Source: Roseibium sp. MMSF_3544 (lineage in GTDB: Bacteria; Pseudomonadota; Alphaproteobacteria; Rhizobiales; Stappiaceae). Taken from it: a stretch of 64,000 nt of DNA. Position 1 is the stretch's first letter; each line of letters begins with the position of its first letter. Below, in pieces: positions 41,380 to 50,153 of this stretch. Below the pieces are notes generated by a model. The model was not told the origin of the DNA. It saw only the letters and a list, made by a program, of their open reading frames with translations, and searched no databases. The stretch lies in contig NZ_JASHKA010000004.1 in NCBI RefSeq assembly GCF_030732845.1, positions 310,001 through 374,000 on the forward strand. Reading direction: 5' to 3'. Made by a program: the position numbers and the translations under genes.

Positions 41380-42345
41380 ATGATGATGAAAATGAACCTT
41401 GCAGGCGCCGTTTTGGCGTCAAGCATCGCATTCACCGGCGCAGCGTCCGCAGAAGAGTTCATAACCATCGGTACCGGTGGTGTGACGGGCGTTTATTATC
41501 CGACCGGTGGCGCTATCTGCCGTCTCGTCAACAAAGGCCGCAAGGACCACGGCATTCGCTGCTCGGTCGAATCCACTGGCGGTTCCGTCTACAACACCCG
41601 CACCATTCGCCAAGGCGAGCTGGACTTCGGCGTGGTTCAGTCGGACGTTCAGGCAGCAGGTCTTGCCGGAACAGGCGCGTTCGCCGACGACGGAGCTTAC
41701 CCGGAACTGCGCGCGATCTTCTCCGTGCATCCCGAGCCGATGCATGTCATGGCGCGCGCCGATGCCGGCATCAACTCGCCTGAAGACCTGAAAGGCAAGA
41801 AGGTCAATATCGGTAACCCGGGTTCCGGCACACGCGTTCTCGCAGAGACGCTGATGCAGTACACCGGCCTGACCGCAGACGATTTCTCGCTCGCCGCTGA
41901 GCTGAAGTCCTCCGAACAGGCTGCCGCGCTTTGCGACGGCAAGCTGGACGCGGCAATCTGGGCCGCCGGTCTGCCGAACGGTTCTTCCCAGGAAGCAACG
42001 TCTACCTGCGACATCAAGATCGTCCCGCTTGCCGGTGAGCCGATCGAAAAACTGCTGGCAGACAACTCCGCCTATGCTGCTGCCACAATTCCGGGCGGCA
42101 TGTATCCGGGCAACGCGGACGACATTCCGTCCTGGGGTCCGAAGGCAACCATCGTGACCTCTGCCAACACGTCTGACGACGTCGTTTACGCGCTCGTTTC
42201 TGCAGTCTTCGAAAACTTCGACGACTTCAAGAAACTGCACCCGGCCTTTGGCCGCCTGGTGGAAGGCGAAATGATCAAGGATGGTCTGACCGCCGACCTG
42301 CACCCGGGCGCGGTGAAGTACTACAAGGAAAAAGGCTGGATGTAA
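41380..42345 (+). CDS. TAXI-family TRAP transporter substrate-binding protein
   Basis: A 321-residue periplasmic receptor. The signal peptide (residues 1-24, ending SAEEF) precedes the TAXI hallmark ITIGTGGVTGVYYPTGGAICRLVN. The block KKVNIGNPGSGTRVLAE is also typical. TAXI proteins often bind glutamate, other amino acids or organic acids. It is separated from the fused permease by a strong hairpin, which fits the usual higher expression of the binding protein. AAGAGGGAAG lies about 15 bases before the first ATG, and the actual start may be one of the next two Met codons. Confidence 0.9.
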   Translation: MMMKMNLAGAVLASSIAFTGAASAEEFITIGTGGVTGVYYPTGGAICRLVNKGRKDHGIRCSVESTGGSVYNTRTIRQGELDFGVVQSDVQAAGLAGTGAFADDGAYPELRAIFSVHPEPMHVMARADAGINSPEDLKGKKVNIGNPGSGTRVLAETLMQYTGLTADDFSLAAELKSSEQAAALCDGKLDAAIWAAGLPNGSSQEATSTCDIKIVPLAGEPIEKLLADNSAYAAATIPGGMYPGNADDIPSWGPKATIVTSANTSDDVVYALVSAVFENFDDFKKLHPAFGRLVEGEMIKDGLTADLHPGAVKYYKEKGWM

Positions 42346-42361
42346 TCGGCCGCTGAACTTC

Positions 42362-42389
42362 CCTGCAGCCCGGATTTCCGGGCTGCAGG
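42362..42389 (+). terminator. strong intra-operon hairpin after the TAXI gene
   Basis: A perfect 12-base stem (CCTGCAGCCCGG / CCGGGCTGCAGG) with the four-base loop ATTT lies 16 bases after the stop. No T-run follows, so it is more likely an mRNA-stabilising or attenuating hairpin than a full terminator. Confidence 0.6.
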
Positions 42390-42427
42390 TCCATTAAGCT
42401 ACTAAAAATTTGCGGGTTGGGGACAGC

Positions 42428-45043
42428 ATGACCGATAAATCGGCAGAAACCGCGTCAAATGACCTTGACGACATTGTAGCGGAGGCCGACACCGGCGCCC
42501 GCGCACCCAAGGACAGTTTTTCAAGAAACGTTCTTTGGTATGTGCCTCTGATCTGGTCCGTCTACCAGCTCTGGATCGCCTCACCCCTTCCCTACCTGAT
42601 CGGCGTTGGCGTTCTCAACGACACGCAGACACGTGCGATCCATCTCGGTTTTGCAGTCTTTCTGGCGTTTGTCGCCTTCCCGGCCTTCAAGAACAGCCCC
42701 CGTCATTACATTCCGAAGCTGACATGGGCGACTGCGATCGTCGCCGCGATCGCGTGTTCCTATCTCTGGTGGGACTATAGGGGCGTTGCCGACCGTACCG
42801 GCATCCCCAACACCATGGACCTCATCATGGCCGGGATCGGCCTGGTACTGTTGCTGGAAGCAGCGCGGCGGTCGCTCGGCTTCCCGCTGATGGGCGTTGC
42901 CCTGTTCTTCATGGCCTATGTCTTCTTTGGGTCCTGGGACGGTCTGCCGGACGTTGTGCGCTGGAAAGGCGCGTCCTTCGAAAAGGCGATGAGCCATCTG
43001 ATGTTGACCACCGAAGGCGTTTACGGCGTCGCGCTCGGTGTCTCCTCCGGCTTCGTCTTCCTTTTCGTCTTGTTCGGAGCGTTGCTCAACCAGGCCGGCG
43101 CGGGCAACTACTTCCTGCAACTGGCCTTCGCGGCACTCGGCCACTTGCGCGGCGGGCCGGCAAAGGCCGCCGTCATCGCCTCAGCGGCGACCGGCCTCAT
43201 TTCCGGTTCCTCGATCGCCAACGTCGTGACAACCGGCACCTTCACCATTCCTCTCATGAAGAAGGTCGGTTTCTCCCCGACAAAAGCCGGCGCGATCGAA
43301 GTGTCGTCCTCGATCAACGGCGTCCTGACACCGCCCGTCATGGGCGCGGTCGCCTTCCTCATGACCGAATATGTCGGCATTTCCTACGTGGAAGTCGTCA
43401 AGACGGCCATCGTCCCGGCCGCGATCTCCTACATCGCACTTGTCTACATCGTGCACCTTGAAGCGCTGAAAAGCGGTATGAAGGGCACCTCCACCATGAA
43501 CAATGTCACGTTCCTGCTGGGCGCGATCTTCATCATCGCAATTTCGATCGTTATTGGTGGCGGCACGCTGTTCATTCTTGGCTATATCGTCGACCTTTTC
43601 GATGCCACGCTCGGAGGTGCATCGACACCCGCCCTGATCTGTCTGCTCGGTGTCGCCTACATCGCTGCGGTCTGGTACGCCTCGAAGGGTCCGGATCTCA
43701 ACACCGATCTCGACACGATGCAGCATCTGCCGCCCGTCGGCGTGATCTTCAAAACCGGCATCCATTACCTGCTGCCGATCCTGCTGCTCATGTACCTCCT
43801 GATGATTGAGCGGAAATCTCCGGGCCTGTCCGCATTCTGGTCAGCCATCCTGATGCTCATCATCCTGATGACCCAGAACCCACTGAAGGCCTTCTTCCGG
43901 GGCGAAGGGGAAACGGCCCGCCACATCAAGGAAGGCTGGAACGATCTCACGGAAGGCCTTGTCATGGGCGCCCGCAACATGATCGGTCTTGCGGCTGCCA
44001 TGGGTGTCGCCGGTATCATCGTCGGTTCCGTGACGCTTACCGGTGTCGGCCAGGTGATGGCGGAATTCGTCGAATTCCTGTCTGGTGGCAATCTGCTCGC
44101 CATGCTGTTCTTCGTTGCGCTGATCTCGATCATCCTGGGCATGGGCCTTCCGACAACAGCCAACTATATCGTCGTCTCCTCGCTGATGGCGGGCGTTGTT
44201 GTTGAACTCGGTGCGCAGGCCGGTCTGATCGTGCCGCTTGTCGCGGTTCACATGTTCGTCTTCTATTTCGGGATCATGGCGGACGTGACGCCACCTGTGG
44301 GGCTGGCGAGTTTTGCCGCCGCGGCCATATCCAAAGGTGATCCTCTGAAGACCGGCTTCCAGGCCTTTTTCTATTCGATCCGTACCGCCTTGCTGCCGTT
44401 CCTGTTCATCTTCAACACGGACCTTCTGTTGATCGACGTGGGACCTGTCCAGGCAGTCTTCGTCTTCATTGTGGCGCTCATAGCCATGCTGCTCTTCGCG
44501 GCAGGGACGATGAACTACTTCATCGTGAAATCGAGGCTCTGGGAGAGTGCGGTGCTCCTTCTGATCGCATTTACGCTCTTCCGACCAGGTTTCTTCCTGA
44601 ACATGGTGGCGCCAGAGTTTGAAACGCGACCGGCTGACCAGGTCTACCAGATGGCGCAGGACGCGCCCGACGGAACCTCGCTTCAGGTCCGCCTGACCGG
44701 CGAAAACCTGGAAGGCAATCAGATCGACGCGAAGTACCTGTTGCCACTCGGGCCCAAGGGCGCCGACGGTGAAACGCGCCTCCTGGACAATGCAGGCGTC
44801 GCCTTCCGCGACGAGGGCGGCACACTGTTCGTCGATGATCTAGCCTTCGGCGGTCCGGCAGAAAACCTCGGCATCGATTTCGACTGGGAGCTGAAAGAAC
44901 TTGAAGTGGCCGCAGAACGGCCGCCGAAAGAGCTCTTCTACCTCCCTGCCCTGCTTGTGCTCGGTATCGTCGTGCTTCTGCAAAGACGCAGACTGTCGCG
45001 CGCAGAAGCGAGTGAATCAGATCCGGCCTCCGCGGCAGCCTGA
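42428..45043 (+). CDS. fused TRAP transporter permease (TAXI type, 4TM-12TM)
   Basis: An 871-residue membrane protein that fuses the small and large TRAP permease domains. The DctQ-like part covers roughly the first 190 residues. The DctM-like part runs from about 200 to 700, with LISGSSIANVVTTGTFTIPLM, the PPVMGAVAFLMTEYVG block and IMADVTPPVGLASFAAAAIS. A soluble C-terminal tail of about 130 residues includes a possible periplasmic domain (PDGTSLQVRLTGENLEGNQI). GGGGAC precedes the ATG at 42428. It works with the TAXI protein; the next gene encodes its accessory universal stress protein. Confidence 0.9.
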   Translation: MTDKSAETASNDLDDIVAEADTGARAPKDSFSRNVLWYVPLIWSVYQLWIASPLPYLIGVGVLNDTQTRAIHLGFAVFLAFVAFPAFKNSPRHYIPKLTWATAIVAAIACSYLWWDYRGVADRTGIPNTMDLIMAGIGLVLLLEAARRSLGFPLMGVALFFMAYVFFGSWDGLPDVVRWKGASFEKAMSHLMLTTEGVYGVALGVSSGFVFLFVLFGALLNQAGAGNYFLQLAFAALGHLRGGPAKAAVIASAATGLISGSSIANVVTTGTFTIPLMKKVGFSPTKAGAIEVSSSINGVLTPPVMGAVAFLMTEYVGISYVEVVKTAIVPAAISYIALVYIVHLEALKSGMKGTSTMNNVTFLLGAIFIIAISIVIGGGTLFILGYIVDLFDATLGGASTPALICLLGVAYIAAVWYASKGPDLNTDLDTMQHLPPVGVIFKTGIHYLLPILLLMYLLMIERKSPGLSAFWSAILMLIILMTQNPLKAFFRGEGETARHIKEGWNDLTEGLVMGARNMIGLAAAMGVAGIIVGSVTLTGVGQVMAEFVEFLSGGNLLAMLFFVALISIILGMGLPTTANYIVVSSLMAGVVVELGAQAGLIVPLVAVHMFVFYFGIMADVTPPVGLASFAAAAISKGDPLKTGFQAFFYSIRTALLPFLFIFNTDLLLIDVGPVQAVFVFIVALIAMLLFAAGTMNYFIVKSRLWESAVLLLIAFTLFRPGFFLNMVAPEFETRPADQVYQMAQDAPDGTSLQVRLTGENLEGNQIDAKYLLPLGPKGADGETRLLDNAGVAFRDEGGTLFVDDLAFGGPAENLGIDFDWELKELEVAAERPPKELFYLPALLVLGIVVLLQRRRLSRAEASESDPASAAA

Positions 45044-45057
45044 AGGGAGCAAGCGAC

Positions 45058-45486
45058 ATGAAAAAGAACGTTCTCGCGGCAATCGATCTGACGCATCTGC
45101 ACGACCAGAAGCACATTCTGGAAGAAGCGAAACGCTTTGTTGATCAGGATGGCGGCGTCCTGAATGTCATGACCGTCCTGCCTCCCCTCGGAGGCGCATG
45201 GGTTGCGACATGGTTCAAGGACGATGCGGAAGAAACCATGTTGCAGGAAGCTGACAAGACGCTCCACGCCTTCGTCACTGACACGCTTGGCACCGACAAA
45301 CAGGCCCGGCACATCGTCAGTCACGGAACCGTCTATGAGGAAATCCTCGAAATGGCCGAGCGGCTTTCGATCGATCTGATCGTGATGGGCGCGCACAGAC
45401 CAGAACTCAGCGACTACCTGCTCGGCCCGAACGCGGCCCGCGTGGCCCGGCATTCCAAGTGCTCGGTCTATATCGTTCGAGAATAA
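45058..45486 (+). CDS. universal stress protein associated with the TRAP transporter
   Basis: A 142-residue UspA-family protein (VLAAIDLTHLHDQ at the start; the ATP-binding segment LIVMGAHRPELSDYLLGPNAARVARHSKCSVYIV at the end). The motif resembles the usual G-2x-G-9x-G(S/T). GGGAG precedes the ATG, 14 bp after the permease stop. UspA proteins encoded with TRAP operons, such as TeaD in the ectoine TRAP system, adjust transporter activity. That is the probable role here. Confidence 0.88.
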   Translation: MKKNVLAAIDLTHLHDQKHILEEAKRFVDQDGGVLNVMTVLPPLGGAWVATWFKDDAEETMLQEADKTLHAFVTDTLGTDKQARHIVSHGTVYEEILEMAERLSIDLIVMGAHRPELSDYLLGPNAARVARHSKCSVYIVRE

Positions 45487-45862
45487 TTCCGGCGCCCCGG
45501 TGCGGCGACAGCCGATGGCGTACCGGGGCTGGTACTTTCGCCTGATCCGCCTTCGTTTCTCAAAGCAGTCCTTCCGTGTTGAAGCGCTGAATGCTGCTCA
45601 TTCAGGTGATCATCAAAGCCGGACAAGGAGCACATCCTTGACTGTGATCTAAACCAATATAACTGGCGGATTTGAAATTGATCTCAGCGTCTTCACGTTT
45701 AGGCGGCGCTTCAAGGGCGTATTAACGCAGCGAATCAAGCTATATCTACAAGTGTTTCTCTTCGAATAATAAAAGTTGTAGCTACGATAAGTTAAACAAT
45801 CTCCAGTAGCTTGGCTCGCATGGGAAGCAGTATGTGGATCGCAACCGGGGTAATTTTACTCC
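45487..45862. other. intergenic region with a hairpin and an AT-rich upstream segment
   Basis: Just after the UspA gene, CCCCGGT (45495-45501) and ACCGGGG (45532-45538) can pair around a 30-base loop, a weak terminator candidate. The AT-rich part from about 45640 to 45800 probably holds the promoter of the GGDEF/EAL gene. I see no gene here. Confidence 0.45.
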
Positions 45863-48283
45863 ATGCTGAGGCTTGTTAAGACATCAACGCAGAGGAAGTT
45901 CCTCGCAATTATGTTTGCGGCGCTGATCGCCGTGAACGGCCCTTTGCTGATCACGTTTTTTATCGTCACCAAGAACACGCTCGAGCGCGAAATGATCGCG
46001 AAAAAACGGGTCCTGCTCGATGCGAACAGCAAGGCGCTCAGCAAGGTCCTGTGGGATTTCGACTACGAAAACCTCAGAAAATGGGCCGGTGCCATCGCGA
46101 ATGACCGCGATATCTTCACCATTGAAATCCTGGACGACAACGGCAAAAGCCTCGCTCTCATTTCCAAGAGCGACGATAGAAACTTGCCCAACAGCGAAGA
46201 AACGCTGTTTTCAAAGGAAATCACGCACACAGTCGACGGTACGGAACACGTCGTCGGCACGCTGCGCATCCGGTTCATATCCGACCGCATAAGCAACGCC
46301 GCCATGCGTGAGGTCGGAAAGTCGGCGATCCTGTTTATCGTGTCGACAATTTCGGTTCTTGTCGCCGCCCTGCTCGCCAACCGGTTCATGATTTCAAGGC
46401 CCCTGTCGCGCCTGAATGCGGCGATCGAGGCGACGCAACGATCGGGCATCCGCAAAAGGGTCGACTGGACCTCTTCCGACGAACTTGGCCGCGTCACAAG
46501 TGCCTTCAACGACATGCAGGAAAGCCTTGACCAGGACGAAGCGAAGCTGATCAAGGCGAACAAACGGCTTGCCTTTCTCTACAACAACACACCGGTGATG
46601 CTCTATTCGATCGATCGCGAGGACCGCATCATAAAAGTGTCCGACTACTGGCTCCATGCGACCGGGTATTTTCGCAAGGACGTCATCGGGCGCAAATTCA
46701 GCGAATTCATCCAGTGCGATTTCCAGGACGATTACCTGACCAACCGCGCCATGCTTTCCAATGGCAAGAATGAAACCCTGGAATTCACGTCCGTTTTCCA
46801 AAAGGCAGATGGAACGCGGCTCGATGTGCTGATTACCGAAGCCAAGGATTTTGATGACAGCTCGAGCGGACGGCGATCGCTTTCCGTCATGACCGACATC
46901 AGCAAGCTGAAAGCCGCCGAGGCCGAAATTCTCCGCCAGGCCCGAACCGACTTCCTGACCGGGTTGCTGAACCGGGAGGGGTTCGCTGACCGATTGAATG
47001 CCGCGATCGAAAGTGCTGACGATTCAGCCGACATTGCCGTGCTGTTTTTTGATCTGGACCGCTTCAAATGGGTCAACGACAACCTCGGTCACTTCGCAGG
47101 TGACCGCGTTTTGCAATCTGTCACGCGTGAAATCGGACACTTGCTTGAGGAAGACGACTGTTTCGGCCGCTTCGGCGGCGACGAGTTCGCCATCATGCTG
47201 AACTGTGAGTCAGCCAAGAAACGCGCGGTGGAACTCGCCACGAAAATCAATCGTACCTTGAACCGGCCGATCGATCTCGGCGGGCGGACGCTTCAGACTT
47301 CCGCAAGCGTCGGCATTTCGTTTTATCCGGAGAACGCCTCCAGCGCCGAGGAACTGCTCAAGGCCTCCGACGTTGCGATGTACCGGCAGAAAAACAGCGG
47401 CAGGAACGGTTTTTGCGTCTTCAACGAACAATTCGGGCGGGAGGCAGCCCAGCAGCTCGAAGTTAAGGAGAACATATCCGAAGCGCTGGAGAACGGGTGG
47501 TTCAAACTGCATTTCCAGCCCATTGTCGACCTGAAAAGCAGGTCTACGATCGGATTTGAGGGACTGCTTCGGCTGGACCATCCCGAAAAGGGTGTCCTCC
47601 CACCGCTTGAGTACATTCGCGCTGCCGAACAAACCGGCGGCATTCTGGAGATCGGGGACCTCGTCCTTGACCTCGGCCTGGAAGCTCTTGAGAGAATGCA
47701 GTCGTCAAGCAAGTGGCGTTCGACCTACGTCGCCCTTAATTTCTCGGCCGCTCAATTCCTGCCCGACCTTCCGGTCAAGCTGGCGCAAAAACTGGCTGCA
47801 CGCGCCGTCGATCCGGAAAGCCTGGTTCTCGAAATCACCGAGACGACCTTAATGCAGAACAGCATGGGGCTCGATGGCCTGATCGAAGATATCAGGGGCC
47901 TTGGCTGCAGCTTTGCGCTTGATGATTTCGGAACAGGCTTTTCTTCGCTCAGCTACATGAACCGTTTTCCGGTCGACACCGTCAAGATCGACAGGTCCTT
48001 TATAAAGGGCCTGGACGATGCGTCCGGAAGTGAGCGAAACCACAAGACCAGTGCTCTGATTGAAGCCATCGTCGGCCTCTCTCGGAAACTCAACCTGAAC
48101 GTTATTGCCGAAGGCATCGAGTGCGAGGCACAATTGGATCGCCTGATCGATATCGGCGTTGAAACCGGACAGGGCTTCCTGTTCGGCAAGGCACAGCCTC
48201 TTGATGCGTTCCTTGCCTTGCAGCCACAAGATCGGCCTGAAATAGTGCCAGTAACGGATTTGAAACTGAGTAACACCGGGTAA
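45863..48283 (+). CDS. membrane-bound GGDEF-EAL cyclic-di-GMP protein with HAMP and PAS domains
   Basis: An 806-residue signalling protein. Two membrane segments (about residues 13-36 and 152-175) enclose a periplasmic sensor of some 115 residues. HAMP (about 175-230), PAS (about 240-350), GGDEF (about 355-515) and EAL (about 530-785) follow. The synthase site is intact (FGRFGGDEFAIML), and the phosphodiesterase starts with the variant EGLLRLDHP, with ETTLMQNS and DDFGTGFSSLSYMNRF conserved. It may therefore make and degrade cyclic di-GMP. The following binding-protein gene, 57 bp on, could supply a ligand to the sensor. The ribosome site is weak. Confidence 0.9.
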   Translation: MLRLVKTSTQRKFLAIMFAALIAVNGPLLITFFIVTKNTLEREMIAKKRVLLDANSKALSKVLWDFDYENLRKWAGAIANDRDIFTIEILDDNGKSLALISKSDDRNLPNSEETLFSKEITHTVDGTEHVVGTLRIRFISDRISNAAMREVGKSAILFIVSTISVLVAALLANRFMISRPLSRLNAAIEATQRSGIRKRVDWTSSDELGRVTSAFNDMQESLDQDEAKLIKANKRLAFLYNNTPVMLYSIDREDRIIKVSDYWLHATGYFRKDVIGRKFSEFIQCDFQDDYLTNRAMLSNGKNETLEFTSVFQKADGTRLDVLITEAKDFDDSSSGRRSLSVMTDISKLKAAEAEILRQARTDFLTGLLNREGFADRLNAAIESADDSADIAVLFFDLDRFKWVNDNLGHFAGDRVLQSVTREIGHLLEEDDCFGRFGGDEFAIMLNCESAKKRAVELATKINRTLNRPIDLGGRTLQTSASVGISFYPENASSAEELLKASDVAMYRQKNSGRNGFCVFNEQFGREAAQQLEVKENISEALENGWFKLHFQPIVDLKSRSTIGFEGLLRLDHPEKGVLPPLEYIRAAEQTGGILEIGDLVLDLGLEALERMQSSSKWRSTYVALNFSAAQFLPDLPVKLAQKLAARAVDPESLVLEITETTLMQNSMGLDGLIEDIRGLGCSFALDDFGTGFSSLSYMNRFPVDTVKIDRSFIKGLDDASGSERNHKTSALIEAIVGLSRKLNLNVIAEGIECEAQLDRLIDIGVETGQGFLFGKAQPLDAFLALQPQDRPEIVPVTDLKLSNTG

Positions 48284-48340
48284 AGTTGGGTCTTCATGAG
48301 AAAATGACCCGGATCGACCTAGCTGAATGGGGGTCAACCG

Positions 48341-49123
48341 ATGCGAAATTTGACAAGACGAACCGTCGTCGCCGGACTTGCCGCCTTCACGTCTCTTCCC
48401 TTGATCCGGTCATCCCGTGCTGATAGCGAACTTCAGTCGCTCATGGTCATGACTGAGGAATATCCGCCCTTCAATTATGAGGACGGTACCGGCCTGAATG
48501 GCATCAGCGTTGAGATCATCGAAGAAATCTTCAAACGAACGAATTCGGGACACAGCCGCGAGGACATCGCCTTGCTGCCCTGGGCGCGCGGATACAATCT
48601 CACGCTTCAACGGCCCGGACATGCGCTCTTTTCAACAACGCGAACCCAGGACCGCGAAGACCTGTTCAAATGGGTGGGCCCGTTCGTTCCGACCGTGATC
48701 GGCCTGATCGCGAAAAAGAGCAAGAACCTGCAAATCAAGACTGTTCATGATCTGGCCAACATCCGGATCGGTGTCGTCAAGGATGATGTCGGGCAACTCT
48801 TGTTGCGCGCACAGGGTGTTCCGGACGACCGCATCGAGCCGGTCCTCTCGAACGAACAGAATTTCCGCAAGCTCATGGCAGGCCGCGTCGACGCGATTTC
48901 CTACGAAACCAAGGTGACACGCTGGGGACTGCAGCAGCGCGGCGCTGACATTGATGATTATGAAACCGTCTATGAACTTGATCGCGGGGAGCTTTACCTT
49001 GCGCTTCACCACGAGACGTCCGATGAAGTCGTCGAGGCGCTGCAGGATGCCTTCAACTCAATGGTTCAAGACGGCACGCACGAAATGATCCTGAAACGCT
49101 ACGGAATTACCTCCGTCACGTGA
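48341..49123 (+). CDS. periplasmic solute-binding protein (family 3)
   Basis: A 260-residue extracytoplasmic binding protein with a twin-arginine-like leader (MRNLTRRTVVAGLAAFTSLP). The family-3 pattern follows: MTEEYPPFNYEDGTGLNGISVEIIEEIF and DLANIRIGVVKDDVGQLLL. No permease or ATPase gene adjoins it. It lies directly after the GGDEF/EAL gene on the same strand. Orphan binding proteins of this sort can deliver a signal to a membrane receptor. That link is an inference, and a transporter encoded elsewhere is equally possible. Confidence 0.8.
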   Translation: MRNLTRRTVVAGLAAFTSLPLIRSSRADSELQSLMVMTEEYPPFNYEDGTGLNGISVEIIEEIFKRTNSGHSREDIALLPWARGYNLTLQRPGHALFSTTRTQDREDLFKWVGPFVPTVIGLIAKKSKNLQIKTVHDLANIRIGVVKDDVGQLLLRAQGVPDDRIEPVLSNEQNFRKLMAGRVDAISYETKVTRWGLQQRGADIDDYETVYELDRGELYLALHHETSDEVVEALQDAFNSMVQDGTHEMILKRYGITSVT

Positions 49124-49145
49124 ACGACGACAAAGCCTGTTCACG

Positions 49146-50057
49146 TCAGGAACCGCTTGGGTCTGACTGGCTGCGGCTGTTTAAAAGGACATTCTTGAGC
49201 CGCTCCGTTTCCTCGCTCGACGGTCGCGATTGCGACGATGCAATGTAGTATCCCTTGCCGGTCGAAAGTGTCCGCGTGTCCATTGCGACAAGCGATCCCG
49301 ACGCCAATTCGTCCTGTAGCAGGGGAAGCGCTCCAAGGGCGATTCCCTGACCTTTCAACGCCCTGCCGATTGTCTGATTGTAGCTTGCGCAATCAATGAT
49401 CGGTCTTTCAAGAAACTCGGACCAGCCGGACCTCTGGATCCACACCTGCCAGTCGGTCCAGTTCGGAGCCATTCTCGCGAAATTCAAAAGTGCGGGTGCC
49501 TCGCCCTTTCGGGCTGTCTGTGTGGCCTCGATCACGTCTGCTGTTCCGACCGGGACGATCTCTTCTTCAAAGAGGAGATCCGCGTTCCAACCCGGAAACC
49601 TGCTTTCGCCGTGCAGAATGACGAGATCGTGCTGCGGGTTGAGCAGATCACCCAGTTCGTCCGCGGTGATCAGGTTGAACAGGCAGGCCTCGTCAGAAAG
49701 AGCAAAGTCCCGCAACCTCGGTTGCAGCCAGAACGTTGCAAGCGCCGTGACGGACGCTATGCGCACGACGGGGTGAGACGGAACCTTGATCGTGCGCAGC
49801 GCCTGATCAAGGTAATCCAGCGTCATGCCTGTCTTTTCCGCCAGGTATTCCCCGGCATCGGTCGGCACCAGCTTGCGACCCTTTCTTTCAAACAGGTCCA
49901 GACCGAGCCAGTCTTCCAGTTGCCGGATGCGTTTGCTCACGGCCGCTTGCGTCACGAAAAGCTCGTCCGCCGCCTCTGTGAAATTCAGGTGCCTTGAGGC
50001 GGCCTCGAAAAAGACCAGCGTATCCAGTGGCGGCAATGATTTACGATAGCTTTGCAT
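49146..50057 (-). CDS. LysR-family transcriptional regulator (GcvA-like)
   Basis: A 303-residue LysR regulator of the GcvA type. The N-terminal winged helix contains LDTLVFFEAASRHLNFTEAA and LFVTQAAVSKRIRQLEDWLG, followed by a substrate-binding-like domain. GAGGG precedes the ATG. It lies head to head with the DddP-like metalloenzyme gene, 96 bp apart, and is the likely regulator of it. Confidence 0.88.
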   Translation of the reverse strand: MQSYRKSLPPLDTLVFFEAASRHLNFTEAADELFVTQAAVSKRIRQLEDWLGLDLFERKGRKLVPTDAGEYLAEKTGMTLDYLDQALRTIKVPSHPVVRIASVTALATFWLQPRLRDFALSDEACLFNLITADELGDLLNPQHDLVILHGESRFPGWNADLLFEEEIVPVGTADVIEATQTARKGEAPALLNFARMAPNWTDWQVWIQRSGWSEFLERPIIDCASYNQTIGRALKGQGIALGALPLLQDELASGSLVAMDTRTLSTGKGYYIASSQSRPSSEETERLKNVLLNSRSQSDPSGS

Positions 50058-50153
50058 TCCCTCAGGTTATCAACACGCCTGAGTTTTTCCAGACTTTTCC
50101 TAGACAATCACAGTCACCAATATTCCTTTCCGTGGGATTGAGGAGAACACACG

